Of a stretch of DNA of 37,050 nucleotides, positions 30,053 through 37,050 are shown one piece after another. The stretch covers positions 1 through 37,050 of the forward strand of contig NZ_LRPE01000038.1 of NCBI RefSeq assembly GCF_001605885.1, in the 5' to 3' direction. Under the pieces are notes generated by a model. The model ran no database searches. It had not been told where the DNA came from and saw nothing but the letters and a program-made list of their open reading frames with translations. The position numbers and the translations under genes are program-made. The DNA is from Acinetobacter lactucae (GTDB taxonomy: Bacteria > Pseudomonadota > Gammaproteobacteria > Pseudomonadales > Moraxellaceae). Each line of letters begins with the position of its first letter. The first letter of the stretch is position 1.

Positions 30053-31237
30053 ATGGCTAAACCATATTACGAATTCTTTTGTCCTGTAAAAGTCATTGCT
30101 GGTAATGCTGCGTTAGAACATATTCCGTTTGAACTTGCGACTTTAGGCGCGAAACGCCCGCTCATCATTACAGATAAAGGTGTGCGCGCAAATGGCTTAC
30201 TCAACCCGATTGAAGCTGCATTCAGCACGACTGATGCTGTCATTGGTCATGTTTTCGATGATGTCCCACCAGACTCAAGTTTAGAAGTTGTTCGTCTTGC
30301 AGCAGAAGCTTATCGTACAAACAAATGTGATGCGATTATTGCCGTAGGTGGTGGTTCAGTTATCGATACCTCTAAAGCAACTAACATTTTAGTGTCTGAA
30401 GGTGGAGATGACTTACTTCAATATTCTGGTGCACACAACCTACCAAAACCATTAAAACCATTTTTCGTAATCCCGACTACATCAGGTACGGGATCTGAAG
30501 TGACTATGGTTGCTGTGGTTTCAGATACGCAAAAGAATGTTAAGTTAGCGTTCGCTTCTTATTACCTAATGCCACATGCAGCGATTCTAGATCCACGTAT
30601 GACGCTTACATTGCCTCCTCATTTAACAGCAATGACAGGTATGGATGCATTAACACATTGTGTTGAAGCTTATACATGTATGGCTGCTAATCCGCTTAGC
30701 GATGCTTATGCAAGTGCTGGCATTAAAAAAATCAGCGAGAACTTATTTAATGTCTTAGAAAATCCAAATGACTCACAAGGTCGTTTAGAACTAGCACAAG
30801 CCTCTACAATGGCGGGAATTGCATTTTCTAACTCAATGGTAGGACTTGTACACTCTTTAGGTCATGCTTTAGGTGCTGTGGCTCACCTGCCTCACGGTTT
30901 ATGCATGAATTTATTCTTGCCCTATGTACTTGAATACAATAAGCAAGTAAATGGCCAGAAAATTGGTGAGTTACTATTGCCCTTAGCCGGTGCTGATATC
31001 TATGCCCAAACTCCAGCAACCCAACGTGCAGACAGAGCGATTGCTACGATTTTAGCAATGCGTGATCGTCTATTTACTTTAACTAAGTTACCACGCACTT
31101 TACGCGAAACAGGCAAAGTAACTGAAGCACAGCTCGATGAAGTTGCAGAGAAAGCACTAAATGATGGCTCAATTATTTACAATCCTAAAGAAGCAAGCCT
31201 AAAAGATATCCGAGATATCTTACAAAAGGCATGGTAA
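30053..31237 (+). CDS. Iron-containing alcohol dehydrogenase
   Basis: 394 residues, group III NAD(P)-dependent alcohol dehydrogenase. The Rossmann-like N-domain has the dinucleotide motif AVGGGSVIDTSK (97-108) and IPTTSGTGSEVT. Metal ligands are Asp198 and His202 (GMDALTHCVEAY), His267 (GLVHSLGHALG) and His281 (PHG). Substrate could be ethanol, longer alkanols or 1,3-propanediol-type diols; sequence alone does not decide. The start is two bases from the stop of the SCP2-like gene. A strong terminator follows, so this is a two-gene unit. Acinetobacter commonly grows on long-chain alcohols and wax esters, which fits a lipid-binding partner. Confidence 0.92.
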   Translation: MAKPYYEFFCPVKVIAGNAALEHIPFELATLGAKRPLIITDKGVRANGLLNPIEAAFSTTDAVIGHVFDDVPPDSSLEVVRLAAEAYRTNKCDAIIAVGGGSVIDTSKATNILVSEGGDDLLQYSGAHNLPKPLKPFFVIPTTSGTGSEVTMVAVVSDTQKNVKLAFASYYLMPHAAILDPRMTLTLPPHLTAMTGMDALTHCVEAYTCMAANPLSDAYASAGIKKISENLFNVLENPNDSQGRLELAQASTMAGIAFSNSMVGLVHSLGHALGAVAHLPHGLCMNLFLPYVLEYNKQVNGQKIGELLLPLAGADIYAQTPATQRADRAIATILAMRDRLFTLTKLPRTLRETGKVTEAQLDEVAEKALNDGSIIYNPKEASLKDIRDILQKAW

Positions 31238-31270
31238 TACCATAAGTTAAATTAAAAAAATTCTCATAAG

Positions 31271-31305
31271 ATCCTGATTTTTATATAAAATCAGGATTTT
31301 TTTTA
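31271..31305 (+). terminator. Terminator of the SCP2-like/ADH unit
   Basis: ATCCTGATTTT and AAAATCAGGAT arms (11 bp) around a five-base loop, followed by eight T, about 35 bp past the stop. Confidence 0.93.
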
Positions 31306-31377
31306 TAGATGTGAATCTGTATTCATCATTTTATTTGTAAATATGGCAAAAAATTTGCTAAAAAATCGATGAAAGTA

Positions 31378-31457
31378 CTGACAATTTGCATCAATTTAGG
31401 ATAGATTGGCGCACTTTATCTTTTTCTGTAGGGGGGATCGTTCGTCTCAAACGATCC
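31378..31457 (+). promoter_or_regulatory. puuP-like gene promoter and leader hairpin
   Basis: A sigma70-like pair CTGACA (31378-31383), 18 bp, TAGATT (31402-31407) is followed by a leader containing a perfect 8-bp stem GGATCGTT (31435-31442) with AACGATCC (31450-31457) and a seven-base loop. No T-tract follows, so it is not a terminator; it could be an mRNA-stabilising or regulatory structure. Confidence 0.45.
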
Positions 31458-31503
31458 TTAACACCAAGCTGATCCTTGATCAACGATTATGAGGATAACG
31501 CCG

Positions 31504-32892
31504 TTGACAACTATCTCTGGGACTCCGTCTGTAGTTAAACTACAAAAAACGTTAGGTCTTTGGCATATTATTATTATTGGTTTAGCCTATATTCAGCCAA
31601 TGACATTATTTGACACATTCGGTCTAGTTTCCGAAGAAAGTCATTACCATGTCCCGACTTCGTATATTTTTGCATTAATTGCAATTTTGCTAACATCGAT
31701 TAGTTACGGACATATGATTAAGCGCTATCCGTCTTCAGGTTCAGCTTATACTTATGCACAAAAATCCATCCATCCCAATGTTGGATTTATGGTCGGTTGG
31801 TCATCTTGGTTAGATTATTTGCTTTCACCAATGGTCAATATTATTTTGGCTGGTATTTATCTTGATGCATTATTCCCTACAGTCAATCATTGGGTATGGG
31901 TGATTGTATTAACAGCGTTCATGACTGGTATTAACTTACGCGGTGCACGTTTTGTTGCTAATTTTAATAGCCTCATTGTATTTGTACAGTTACTCGTGAT
32001 CGGTATATTTACTTATCTGGTCTATAGCAAATTACAAATGGGCTATAATGCAGAAGGTCCAATTACAGAAGCAACCCGTTATCAGTTATGGAGCTTAGAG
32101 CCTTTCTGGAATGAGTTGACATCCGTAGGGGCATTGGTCACTGGTGCAACATTACTTTGCTTCTCGTTTACCGGGTTCGACTCTTTAAGTTCTTTAGCAG
32201 AAGAAACAAAAGATACTGAAAAAACATTACCTAAAGCGATTTTCTTAACAGCACTTATCGCTGGAGTAATCTTTGTCATCAGTACTTACTTCATGCAAAT
32301 TTACTTCCCTAATGACCCTAAAAACTACTTTGAAGATGTTGCAGCAACACAGCCAGACATTTTATTACTAGTAGGTGGTTCATTATTTCAGTCATACGTT
32401 CTTGCTTTTGCAATCATTACTGTCATGGCATCTGGTATTTCAGCTCATGCAGGTGTATCACGCTTGATGTATGCGATGGGACGTGATGGTGTAATCAATA
32501 AAAAAATCTTTGGTCATGTTAGTCCAAAAAATTATACGCCTTCATACAATATTCTTATTGTAGGTGTTGTAGCACTAGCAGCAGGCTTCATGAGCTTAGA
32601 TATTGTCATTTCAATGATTAGCTTTGGAGCATTAACGGCATTCACATTTGTTAATTTATCCGTGATTTCACGTTATGCTTTACGTGATGGCCGCACGAAG
32701 AATTTCAAAGATATTTTTAACTTCGTCATTATTCCACTTCTTGGTTTCTTTAGTATCTTCGCCTTATGGCTTGAGATTGAAGAGACGGCCTTAAAATATG
32801 GTTTGTGGTGGGCAATGTTCGGTATTTTATATCTAGGTTATAAAACCAAAGGATTTAAATATCAGGCACCACAACATAATGAACATGAGTAA
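31504..32892 (+). CDS. puuP: PuuP-like putrescine/amino-acid APC permease
   Basis: About 462 residues with 12 predicted transmembrane helices. It follows E. coli PuuP closely along its length: LGLWHIIIIGLAYIQPMTLFDTFG, SYGHMIKRYPSSGSAYTYAQKSIHP, NVGFMVGWSSWLDYL, and CFSFTGFDSLSSLAEETKD. These are diagnostic of the proton-driven putrescine importer branch. Start: GAGGAT lies seven bases before a TTG at 31504, giving MTTISGTPSVVK, while the ATG at 31489 has no Shine-Dalgarno; I prefer TTG. No puu catabolic genes are adjacent, so putrescine as substrate is by homology only. It ends at a shared bidirectional terminator. Confidence 0.88.
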   Translation: MTTISGTPSVVKLQKTLGLWHIIIIGLAYIQPMTLFDTFGLVSEESHYHVPTSYIFALIAILLTSISYGHMIKRYPSSGSAYTYAQKSIHPNVGFMVGWSSWLDYLLSPMVNIILAGIYLDALFPTVNHWVWVIVLTAFMTGINLRGARFVANFNSLIVFVQLLVIGIFTYLVYSKLQMGYNAEGPITEATRYQLWSLEPFWNELTSVGALVTGATLLCFSFTGFDSLSSLAEETKDTEKTLPKAIFLTALIAGVIFVISTYFMQIYFPNDPKNYFEDVAATQPDILLLVGGSLFQSYVLAFAIITVMASGISAHAGVSRLMYAMGRDGVINKKIFGHVSPKNYTPSYNILIVGVVALAAGFMSLDIVISMISFGALTAFTFVNLSVISRYALRDGRTKNFKDIFNFVIIPLLGFFSIFALWLEIEETALKYGLWWAMFGILYLGYKTKGFKYQAPQHNEHE

Positions 32893-32900
32893 CCCATTGT

Positions 32901-32930
32901 AAAAAAGGCGCTTTAAGCGCCTTTTTTTTT
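32901..32930. terminator. Bidirectional terminator
   Basis: AAAAAAGGCGCTT with AAGCGCC and a long T-run: a near-perfect palindrome with A before and T after, between the convergent puuP-like and flavodoxin genes. Confidence 0.93.
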
Positions 32931-32940
32931 ATAGGTCAGA

Positions 32941-33501
32941 TTAACCAAAAATTTTATTGACAATACTTTGCACACGTTGAGCATAAAGCTTCGCTGTTTC
33001 AAGGTCACCAGTAGGAACTTCCTCTACACTTGCATCAGAAGGCGATTGAACTAAAAGCCCAACTGAACCACCTAAGTTATTCACATCTTCACGTGTTGCG
33101 TCTTTTGTATTCGCAGGTAATAAACCAAGACTTACCCAAATTCCACCATGCTGCGATGCTAAAGTTTGTAATTGGATGAGAGTTACTTGCTTATCACCAT
33201 TTAAGCTCGCGCTGTTTGTGAAACCTGCAAATACTTTATCTTGCCAACCACGTGTAAACCATACTTTTGAAGTTGCATCAGCAAACTTTTTAAACTGCCA
33301 TGGTGCTGTGCCCATATAAGTCGGAGCACCAAAGACAATCCCCTTCGCATCATTTAATGTCTGCCAATCTTGATCAGTAATATTCCCCTCTTGATCAATT
33401 TGGATGAGCTGCGCATTAATTTCATTTGCAAACGTTTCAGCCACTACCTTGGTATGGCCATAACCAGAGAAATATACAACCGCGATATTAGAGTTAGACA
33501 T
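32941..33501 (-). CDS. Flavodoxin-family NAD(P)H:quinone reductase-like protein
   Basis: 186 residues, cytoplasmic. The FMN phosphate loop is VVYFSGYGHTKVVAE (8-22), and APTYMGTAPWQFKKFAD and FTNSASLNGDKQVTLIQLQTLASQHG follow the WrbA/flavodoxin-2 pattern. Likely reduces quinones or azo-type electrophiles with two electrons (family knowledge); the exact substrate is open. It is transcribed from a strong promoter (TTGACA, 16 bp, TATCAT) at 33563-33536, and is divergent from an HxlR regulator with a palindrome in between, so the regulator most likely represses it until an electrophile appears. Confidence 0.88.
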   Translation of the reverse strand: MSNSNIAVVYFSGYGHTKVVAETFANEINAQLIQIDQEGNITDQDWQTLNDAKGIVFGAPTYMGTAPWQFKKFADATSKVWFTRGWQDKVFAGFTNSASLNGDKQVTLIQLQTLASQHGGIWVSLGLLPANTKDATREDVNNLGGSVGLLVQSPSDASVEEVPTGDLETAKLYAQRVQSIVNKIFG

Positions 33502-33535
33502 GGGAGAAAACCTTTGTTTTATTAAATTCCACTTT

Positions 33536-33563
33536 ATGATATATTTTAGAAACTAGGTGTCAA
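33536..33563 (-). promoter_or_regulatory. Promoter of the flavodoxin gene
   Basis: Minus-strand TTGACA (33563-33558), 16-bp spacer, TATCAT (33541-33536). The start is predicted near 33529, about 28 nt before the ATG. The -35 abuts the palindrome at 33565-33584. Confidence 0.7.
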
Positions 33564-33564
33564 T

Positions 33565-33584
33565 TAGTTACTAGTTGGTAACTA
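33565..33584. promoter_or_regulatory. Candidate HxlR operator
   Basis: TAGTTAC-TAGTTG-GTAACTA: perfect 7-bp arms around six bases. It abuts the -35 of the flavodoxin promoter and lies 34 bp before the regulator start. The ACTAG core occurs three times between 33552 and 33585. The location is ideal for a repressor controlling both directions. Confidence 0.7.
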
Positions 33585-33618
33585 GGGTAATTTTTTAAGA
33601 AATTAGCAGGTAAATACT

Positions 33619-33999
33619 ATGAATGAGTGTCTAAAATATAATGTTTTTCAACAACATTGCCCTGCTCGTTTATTTTTTGAAAAAATTGCAGATAAGTGGG
33701 TTTTATTGATTTTAAATGTGCTTGAAGAGGAAAATCAGCATTTCAATTTACTCAAAAAGAATATTCAAGGAATTTCGCCGAAAGTGCTATCTCAAAAATT
33801 AAAAATGTTGGAAAGAGATGGTTTTATCGAACGTAAAATCCAGAATACTTCTCCTATTCGTGTTGATTACTCACTGACTTCTTTAGGGCAAAATGTAGCT
33901 GCAATGGCATTCCAATTAAAGGAATGGGCTGAAACCAATATTGAACAGGTTTTAGCAGCCCAAATGACTTATGATGAAAAAGTACTAGAACAGGCTTAA
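33619..33999 (+). CDS. HxlR-family winged-helix regulator
   Basis: 126 residues. The HxlR signature is intact: CPARLFFEKIADKWVLLILNVL, FNLLKKNIQGISPKVLSQKLKMLERDGFIER, and VDYSLTSLGQNVAAM. Two cysteines stand near the N-terminus, Cys4 and Cys14. In redox or quinone sensors of this family (YodB, QorR, HypR) an N-terminal cysteine is the sensing residue, so Cys4 or Cys14 is the likely sensor here (inference). ATG has AGG eight bases upstream. Divergent from the flavodoxin gene. A short TTAGAG-TTC-CTCTAA stem just after the stop may be a weak terminator. Confidence 0.93.
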   Translation: MNECLKYNVFQQHCPARLFFEKIADKWVLLILNVLEEENQHFNLLKKNIQGISPKVLSQKLKMLERDGFIERKIQNTSPIRVDYSLTSLGQNVAAMAFQLKEWAETNIEQVLAAQMTYDEKVLEQA

Positions 34000-34070
34000 C
34001 TTAGAGTTCCTCTAAAATTTCAATGAACTTTATCGATTAGGCTGTGTTCTTAACTTAAAGATGGCTCAAC

Positions 34071-34739
34071 TTAATTAATTTTAATCGGTTCAGGTGACGC
34101 ACTTATTTTAAATTGAATAGTTAAAGGTTCGCATTGTTTTAACTCCTGACCATTTTTCAAATAGCTACTTTCTAAACCATATTTCCAAGTACCGTTCATG
34201 ATTTCAAATGCAGGATAATTGACAATAAAAGTTTTGGTTTCATTAGGCTGGTACTCGTAGGTTTGAGTCTCTTTACACTCATTTTCTGGATAAGAACGCT
34301 TTGTATTTCCAAGTAAATAGAGTTCTAAAGGTACATAACACGCAGGTTGCTTTTCTTGTATTTTCTCTAATCCCTTATTAGTTTGAGTAATTTGCAAAGC
34401 AATTGTGCCGTTTAAAGTTAACTGCTGCGCATATTTAAAAACTGTTTCTTTTTCTATGGGTTCACGCGTTACATTATTAAGAAACTGTAATTTACGCTGT
34501 AGGCCATAACAATCATCTTCAACAGGAGCAGGTAACCAGATTTCATTATCTTTTGAGTCACCTTTCTCTCCATCCGCTGGTGTCTCATAATCACCCGGTT
34601 TACCAGGTTTAGTCGGATATCCCGACCCTCCTAAACTGGCGCCGCCTGCAAATAAATCCTCTCCGCAGGCGGTCAAAAGACCGCCTATTAAAATCAAGCT
34701 CATGGATATTATTAATTTTTTATAAGTTGTTTTCGTCAT
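34071..34739 (-). CDS. Putative lipoprotein, unknown function
   Basis: 222 residues from ATG 34739, which has GGAG nine bases upstream. The longer frame to 34790 would lie inside the upstream gene and start without a ribosome-binding site. The signal is basic (TKTTYKK), then a hydrophobic core, then lipobox LTAC with Cys25. A Gly/Pro/Asp-rich flexible linker follows (about 30-70). The mature domain has several cysteines and beta-rich sequence with no family I recognise. The start overlaps the end of the DUF6502 gene by 20 bases, so the two are translationally linked. Gly-Glu after Cys suggests outer-membrane sorting. Confidence 0.8.
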   Translation of the reverse strand: MTKTTYKKLIISMSLILIGGLLTACGEDLFAGGASLGGSGYPTKPGKPGDYETPADGEKGDSKDNEIWLPAPVEDDCYGLQRKLQFLNNVTREPIEKETVFKYAQQLTLNGTIALQITQTNKGLEKIQEKQPACYVPLELYLLGNTKRSYPENECKETQTYEYQPNETKTFIVNYPAFEIMNGTWKYGLESSYLKNGQELKQCEPLTIQFKISASPEPIKIN

Positions 34740-35529
34740 ATTGATAAGCTCCGAAACGGAAAGTTTTAGTTGCACCCTTTTTTCCTTCATCTAGTGCACA
34801 ACGTTCAATGGCTAACTTGAGTACTTGTAGTGATAAATCTTCCCATAAGCGCAAACTTGCTTCTTTGAGTAAAGTGATTGATTCATCTGTTAGTTCATCA
34901 GCAAAAATTGCTTGTTCTAAATAGGGTTCTTTTTCTGGTTCAAATAAATTATGAACTCCGGCAGCTAAATGTGCTTCTAAATTACTTGTTAATAATTTTC
35001 GAACTTCGAATTGCTCCACATCAGGCATAAAACTACGCTGCTGTAACATCACAAGGCCATCTTCTTCTTTGACAATACTAAGGCGTTCGAGTTCGTTCAA
35101 AATAGATCGCGGATGTTTTTCAGTTGAAACTTTCTTTACTAAATTTTCAAAGCTAATCTGATCATTACTTACAAATGGAATTTTTTCTGCCAAACCCTCT
35201 GCAAGCCACAAACCAATCACCCTAGCAGGCACACTTACTGGCTCTGCTACTTTTGCCTCTGTTAAAGGCTGCCCAGCCTGCATCGCCTTTTTAAATGCAT
35301 TGACATCTTTGCGATGTAAACCTGAAAGTAAACTAACTGCTGAATCAGTTGGCTTTTGCTCTATACGCTCTAGCTCAGTTAAAGCCTGTTGATAGAAAAC
35401 TGGTTTTAAAGCAGTCACAAAGTCGTTATATCCAACTCCCGAACGAATTAACCACTGTGTCAGGTATTCCATTAATATTAATACCTGCTTTTGATTAAGT
35501 TCTGCATTGTTCGTTTGGAGTGTGGTCAT
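34720..35529 (-). CDS. DUF6502 family protein
   Basis: 269 residues from ATG 35529; AAGGA lies about 12 bases upstream. The longer frame to 35577 begins with TTG and has no site. The N-terminal half has the DUF6502 pattern: LTQWLIRSGVGYNDFVTALKPVFYQQA, followed by SAVSLLSGLHRKDVNAFKKA, which resembles a helix-turn-helix. So it may bind DNA (inference). The C-terminal half is helical and charged with no motif. No signal peptide. It overlaps the following lipoprotein gene by 20 bases. Known members are of unknown function. Confidence 0.78.
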   Translation of the reverse strand: MTTLQTNNAELNQKQVLILMEYLTQWLIRSGVGYNDFVTALKPVFYQQALTELERIEQKPTDSAVSLLSGLHRKDVNAFKKAMQAGQPLTEAKVAEPVSVPARVIGLWLAEGLAEKIPFVSNDQISFENLVKKVSTEKHPRSILNELERLSIVKEEDGLVMLQQRSFMPDVEQFEVRKLLTSNLEAHLAAGVHNLFEPEKEPYLEQAIFADELTDESITLLKEASLRLWEDLSLQVLKLAIERCALDEGKKGATKTFRFGAYQYDENNL

Positions 35530-35614
35530 AGGGTAACAATTTTCCTTCATATTTGAAAAACAGTATGGGCCGAGCAATTGTCACACTGAACGGTTTAAGA
35601 TGCAATTTTCATTC

Positions 35615-36805
35615 TTAGACCTCTTTTGGAAACCGATCAACATAATGATTTGGTGCATTAAAATGGGTAAAAGAAATACTTATTGAGACATCTAAACTTT
35701 CTACGCTATGCCACCAACCAATCGGGATGAATAGAGCATCCCCAGCATTCAAAATACATTCAACAGGAGTAATTAATTTTGCTAAAGGATATTTTTCAAA
35801 ATCAATTTTATTTGTATTACTCAACTCACTAAATACCCAATGATCGTTATACAGATGGGGAACTTGTAAGGCAGGAATTAAAGTTACTTTTTTGCTCCCA
35901 TAAATTTGAACTAACATATTATTTGTTAAATCATGATGTAAGGGTGTAAAAGTTCCTTTAGGTCCAAACCATAGAAAACTACGTTCATTTTTTAAAGCCA
36001 AATTACAGTAACCATCTCCAAAATCACCAATATCTAAAAATAATTCTTGAAGCATCTGATGACTATTAGATGCATTATTTGCAGTCATATAAAAATTATT
36101 GCTCGCATCAACTGACATAACTTTTGAGACAAACTCTGCCATCTTCATTTTTTGCTTTAGTGATGGAGAATGTCTTTCAAACTGCTCATCTAAATTTCTA
36201 TTCATCTGAACTTCAACTGAATGATGGCCAAATTTAGAAGAAAAATATTCTGGAGACCATTTACGTAAAGCTGACCAATGTTCTATTCCTTTTTTTAAAA
36301 TTACAGGCCGATGTTGACTATAGTAATCCTTCATAAAATCAGAAAAACCTGGAACAGTAATTGAAGGAACTTTTTTACTATAGTCAGAGTTTAGCTGTGC
36401 CAACTCATCTACAGTTTCTATTAACCATTCACGCTTTTTAAGTTGATGATGCTTTTTCTTTAAAATTTTATATAACTGATTATTTTCTAAATTATTTAAA
36501 TATTCTTTTACTTCTAAGCCATCATGCCCCTTCTCTATTAATTTTTTTATAATTTCCGCAGACGTTACCTCATTTAGAACTTGTTCAATTATCCATTCTT
36601 GATCGTGATCAGATAGAGTCTGAAGATTCAAATCATTTACTTTAAGTTTTGGACCAAATCCATTCGCTTTTAATACCTCAACCAATTGTTCAATTCCACA
36701 TCCTTTTTCTAAGTTTTCTTCAAGCCAGTTTTTCCATTCAAATGGCAACTGATCAAACCATTTTTTGCTTTGTTCGAATATTTCAATTTGATTATAAGCT
36801 GCCAT
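35615..36805 (-). CDS. JmjC/cupin-8 domain protein, putative 2-oxoglutarate oxygenase
   Basis: 396 residues. The C-terminal half (about 150-385) is a JmjC-type cupin: VPGFSDFMKDYYSQHRPVIL at entry, then GPKGTFTPLHHDLTNN with iron ligands His290 and Asp292, and IPIGWWHSVESL with the distal ligand His366. Lys305-306 (GSKKVTLI) is where 2-oxoglutarate-binding lysine usually sits. The N-terminal 110 residues contain a duplicated helical motif: W27 L x E N..GxxxEQLVEVLKANGF and W71 I x E Q..TSAEIIKKLIEKGH, 44 residues apart. Likely an Fe(II)/2-oxoglutarate hydroxylase of a protein or small molecule, substrate unknown. ATG has AAAAGG seven bases upstream. It lies 85 bp upstream of the DUF6502 gene in the same direction. 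Confidence 0.87.
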   Translation of the reverse strand: MAAYNQIEIFEQSKKWFDQLPFEWKNWLEENLEKGCGIEQLVEVLKANGFGPKLKVNDLNLQTLSDHDQEWIIEQVLNEVTSAEIIKKLIEKGHDGLEVKEYLNNLENNQLYKILKKKHHQLKKREWLIETVDELAQLNSDYSKKVPSITVPGFSDFMKDYYSQHRPVILKKGIEHWSALRKWSPEYFSSKFGHHSVEVQMNRNLDEQFERHSPSLKQKMKMAEFVSKVMSVDASNNFYMTANNASNSHQMLQELFLDIGDFGDGYCNLALKNERSFLWFGPKGTFTPLHHDLTNNMLVQIYGSKKVTLIPALQVPHLYNDHWVFSELSNTNKIDFEKYPLAKLITPVECILNAGDALFIPIGWWHSVESLDVSISISFTHFNAPNHYVDRFPKEV

Positions 36806-36906
36806 GTTGAACCTTTTTTCAAATTTGATCTTTACAACTGCATTATAATTGATCTATTTTAAAAATGTTAAATTTTCACATTTTTAATAAAAAAAGGGTT
36901 CATGTG

Positions 36907-37050
<144 letters not shown>

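Overview
The window reads as a chromosomal segment of an Acinetobacter species, most likely of the A. calcoaceticus-baumannii complex. The support is AT-rich DNA, a Bap-type giant adhesin, the gltA / sdhCDAB / sucAB-lpd-sucCD TCA-cycle cluster, the trpS-aar-sucD arrangement described for A. baylyi, and protein sequences typical of the genus. No tRNA, rRNA, CRISPR array, insertion sequence or phage module was seen.

Layout. 1-2102 is the N-terminal part of a Bap-like surface adhesin (minus strand, runs off the left edge) with long near-identical internal repeats and a 19-bp inverted repeat upstream of its start. 2560-6155 (minus) holds a CPA1 Na+/H+ antiporter, a YpfJ-type zinc metallopeptidase and a YedI/DUF808 membrane protein. 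6363-7376 is trpS, followed by its terminator and by an sRNA-sized unit that matches the position reported for the Hfq-dependent sRNA Aar. 7670-9483 is a small, partly decayed accessory islet: a headless gene remnant, a glycine-zipper lipoprotein, a degraded copy of the sucD 3' end with its terminator, and a broken 80-codon ORF.

9538-21194 (minus) is the oxidative TCA block: sdhCDAB, then sucA-sucB-lpd, then sucC-sucD. Terminators after sdhB, lpd and sucD split it into units. gltA is divergent from sdhC across a 0.94-kb spacer. Together these genes make citrate and carry 2-oxoglutarate through succinyl-CoA and succinate to fumarate, feeding electrons to ubiquinone.

23492-31237 holds housekeeping genes: a DUF1289 protein, trhO (tRNA U34 hydroxylation), UPF0149, a small PA3496-like acidic protein, rpoD, ybeD-lipB, and an SCP2-like gene translationally close to an iron-type alcohol dehydrogenase. 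31504-37050 holds a PuuP-like putrescine importer, a divergent flavodoxin/HxlR regulator pair with a palindromic operator candidate, a DUF6502-lipoprotein overlapping pair, a JmjC/cupin-8 protein with a duplicated N-terminal helical motif, and the start of a lipoprotein with a CCGACA hexamer tract.

Several starts were moved from the longest ORF on Shine-Dalgarno or overlap evidence (sucA, sdhC, sdhD, trhO, lipB, puuP, the DUF6502 gene and two lipoproteins). Family assignments come from recognising motifs and sequences by eye; no database search was run. No clear new multi-gene system is visible. The best leads are the trpS-sucD islet, the bap upstream inverted repeat, the HxlR operator and the sucC leader hairpin.
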